The notes under the pieces: model-generated
What the model saw: only the letters and a program-made list of their open reading frames with translations
The model's database searches: none
What the model was told of the DNA's origin: nothing
Shown: positions 4,152-5,044 of the stretch, one piece after another
Numbering within the stretch: the stretch's first letter is position 1
Layout: each line of letters starts with the position of its first letter
DNA from: Candidatus Roizmanbacteria bacterium CG_4_9_14_0_8_um_filter_34_12
GTDB taxonomy: Bacteria; Patescibacteriota; Microgenomatia; UBA1406; GWC2-37-13
Assembly (NCBI GenBank): GCA_002789465.1
Contig: PFTH01000117.1
Coordinates: forward strand, 944-5,987
Length of the DNA: 5,044 bases
Direction: 5' to 3'
Position numbers and translations under genes: made by a program

Positions 4152-4811
4152 ACCATAAGTATCATCGCTGCCATCGGACCTAATCGTGAACTTGGAAAAA
4201 ATAACAAACTTCTTTGGCATATTCCCGAGGATATGAAGAGATTCAAACAATTAACGAGCGGGCACACGGTGATTATGGGAAGAAAAACGTTTGAGTCAAT
4301 CGGAAAGCCACTGCCAAATCGCTATAACATTGTGATTACGAGGGATGTTGAGGGATTTGATAGAGTTTATGGTAATTCAAGTCTAAAATTAGGACGAACG
4401 TCATTACCGCCCCGTAATAAATACGGGGTAAATTCCGGTGGGTTACAATCCCCTTTAGGGGAAATCCAGGCGAAGTTTCTGGATTCCCTCTTTCGAGGGG
4501 ATAACAAAACAATCATAACTGCAGTTTCATCGCTTGACGAAGCAATTCAATTTACAAAATCCCTAACTCCTAACTACTTTCTACTAACTACTAACGAGGT
4601 TCTCATCATCGGAGGTGGTCAAATTTACGAACAGGCCATCAAAATTGCAGATAAATTATATTTAACAATAGTTGAGCCACGAGATAAAGTAGAAAAAATT
4701 GAAGCCGATACATTTTTTCCAGATTATTCTTGCTTCAATAAAACAATTTTAAAAGAAATTTTAAACACAGAAAAATATAAACTAACATTTTTGGAGTTGA
4801 GTAGAGCCTAA
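4149..4811 (+). CDS. folA: Dihydrofolate reductase with two repeat-encoded insertions
   Basis: FolA reduces dihydrofolate, the by-product of ThyA, to tetrahydrofolate with NADPH. The motifs are in order: I-A-A-I-G-P-N-R-E-L-G (6-16), L-L-W-H-I-P-E-D-M-K-R-F-K (21-33) with Asp28 at the catalytic acid position, V-I-M-G-R-K-T-F-E-S-I-G-K-P-L-P-N-R (41-58), I-I-G-G-G-Q-I-Y-E-Q-A (153-163), and E-A-D-T-F-F-P-D-Y (185-193). At 220 aa it is about 50-60 residues longer than a typical bacterial enzyme. The excess is accounted for by a palindromic insertion at about residues 75-118 and a heptamer insertion at residues 138-149. The rest of the core reads normally, so the protein may still be active. The start codon is the end of a heptamer array, 5 bp after the IVP2 stop, with no Shine-Dalgarno site, so translation is probably coupled. 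Confidence 0.95.
   Translation: MTISIIAAIGPNRELGKNNKLLWHIPEDMKRFKQLTSGHTVIMGRKTFESIGKPLPNRYNIVITRDVEGFDRVYGNSSLKLGRTSLPPRNKYGVNSGGLQSPLGEIQAKFLDSLFRGDNKTIITAVSSLDEAIQFTKSLTPNYFLLTTNEVLIIGGGQIYEQAIKIADKLYLTIVEPRDKVEKIEADTFFPDYSCFNKTILKEILNTEKYKLTFLELSRA
4405..4502. repeat. Composite palindromic element inside folA
   Basis: Four hairpins follow one another: CCCCGTA/TACGGGG (4410-4416/4422-4428), TCCCC/GGGGA (4449-4453/4458-4462), AATCCAG/CTGGATT (4463-4469/4479-4485) and CCCTC/GAGGG (4486-4490/4495-4499). The block 4447-4502 is also one large imperfect palindrome centred near 4474. It is more G/C-rich than its surroundings and is translated without a stop. It resembles a MITE-like element carried in frame, comparable in principle to Rickettsia palindromic elements. 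Confidence 0.8.
4561..4595 (-). repeat. In-frame heptamer repeat inside folA
   Basis: Five in-phase units, CCCTAAC, TCCTAAC, TACTTTC, TACTAAC and TACTAAC, encode residues 138-149. They have the same type and orientation as the array at 4117-4151. The third unit departs from TACTAAC exactly where TAA would be in frame (4578-4580, read as Phe144). Confidence 0.9.
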
Positions 4812-4864
4812 TAGCAATCTCCTTTCCACCGCGGCGGTGGATAGGCTATAGGATTAATTTTTTT
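4805..4864 (+). terminator. Hairpin after folA, possible weak terminator
   Basis: TCCACCG (4825-4831) pairs with CGGTGGA (4835-4841) around a 3-base loop, and AGCCTA (4805-4810) can pair with TAGGCT (4842-4847) outside it. A run of seven T (4858-4864) follows, but 10 bases after the outer stem, so intrinsic termination is uncertain. It may instead be another palindromic repeat. No gene is seen between 4812 and 4907. Confidence 0.35.
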
Positions 4865-4869
4865 ACTGC

Positions 4870-4898
4870 TTGACAAAAGTAAAGTAATATTGTATAAA
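4870..4898 (+). promoter_or_regulatory. Consensus promoter of the AbrB-like gene, predicted leaderless
   Basis: TTGACA (4870-4875), a 17-bp spacer and TATAAA (4893-4898) make a strong sigma-70 type promoter. The expected start of transcription is about 4905, only some three bases before the ATG at 4908, and there is no Shine-Dalgarno site. Confidence 0.82.
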
Positions 4899-4906
4899 GT
4901 AAAGTA
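4876..4906 (+). promoter_or_regulatory. Candidate operator: 11-bp direct repeat over the promoter
   Basis: AAAGTAAAGTA occurs at 4876-4886 and again at 4896-4906, 20 bp apart, close to two helical turns. The copies lie in the spacer and across the -10 box and start site. AbrB/MazE-type proteins often repress their own promoters, so this is a plausible autoregulatory site; that role is inferred. Confidence 0.5.
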
Positions 4907-4907
4907 T

Positions 4908-5044
4908 ATGCATATTGTTTCTTTATCTTCAAAAAATCAAATAACATTACCTCAAGCGATGCTTTATGCTTTGGGAATACCAAAAAGAAGCAAGTTATTA
5001 ATTGACAAAACTAACGATGGCTTGTTAATTAAAACCCTACCCAT
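4908..5044 (+). CDS. AbrB/MazE-like (SpoVT-AbrB domain) protein, 3' end cut off
   Basis: Only the first 45 codons are in the window. They read as a swapped-hairpin AbrB domain: I-V-S-L-S-S-K-N-Q-I-T-L-P (3-15), a short helix A-M-L-Y-A-L-G-I (17-24), then S-K-L-L-I-D (28-33) and G-L-L-I-K-T-L (38-44). Such proteins bind DNA as dimers and serve as transition-state regulators or as antitoxins, usually with a downstream toxin gene. The next gene is out of view, so the antitoxin role cannot be decided. The ATG is supported by the adjacent promoter. The gene follows folA but has its own promoter, so it is probably a separate unit. Confidence 0.88.
   Translation, partial: MHIVSLSSKNQITLPQAMLYALGIPKRSKLLIDKTNDGLLIKTLP

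Overview
This is an AT-rich, densely packed bacterial window with every intact gene on the + strand. The likely host is a small-genome Patescibacteria (CPR) lineage. That is an inference from compact spacing, almost no Shine-Dalgarno sites, two four-helix-bundle IVP (S23-type) proteins, and many short periodic or palindromic repeats, some of them inside genes. Genes are open under the standard code with TGA as a stop. No rRNA, tRNA or CRISPR array is visible.

Layout. 23-847: a carbonic-anhydrase-like zinc/cadmium-site protein carrying two repeat insertions. 850-1336: a four-helix-bundle protein gene (IVP1) bracketed by inverted arrays of a degenerate 7-bp repeat. 1332-1958: a dCTP deaminase/dUTPase-family gene, then a hairpin repeat, then a second, synonymously diverged copy of the last 15 codons of the same gene. 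1959-2612: a second repeat type, a strong promoter and a Phd/YefM-RelE/ParE toxin-antitoxin pair. 2612-2699: an inverted heptamer-array pair with no gene inside. 2705-4811: thyA, a second IVP gene (IVP2) again bracketed by inverted heptamer arrays, and a dihydrofolate reductase gene (folA). 4812-5044: a hairpin, a consensus promoter with an 11-bp direct repeat, and the start of an AbrB/MazE-like gene cut by the window edge.

How the genes fit together. The dcd-family protein would feed the dUTP/dUMP pool. ThyA methylates dUMP to dTMP and oxidises methylene-tetrahydrofolate to dihydrofolate, and FolA reduces dihydrofolate again. This is a thymidylate-synthesis cluster interrupted by IVP units and a toxin-antitoxin module.

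The most unusual feature is the repeat system. Degenerate heptamers (ATTATGA/ATTACGA type and AGTTAGT/TACTAAC type) run in phase for up to nine units. They flank both IVP genes in inverted orientation, supply start and stop codons, and lie inside the reading frames of ORF1, thyA and folA. In folA, the one repeat unit whose TAA would fall in frame is altered to TTT. Larger palindromic elements sit inside thyA and folA. Three genes (ORF1, antitoxin, AbrB-like) have a -10 box ending 8-9 bp before the ATG, which predicts leaderless mRNAs.
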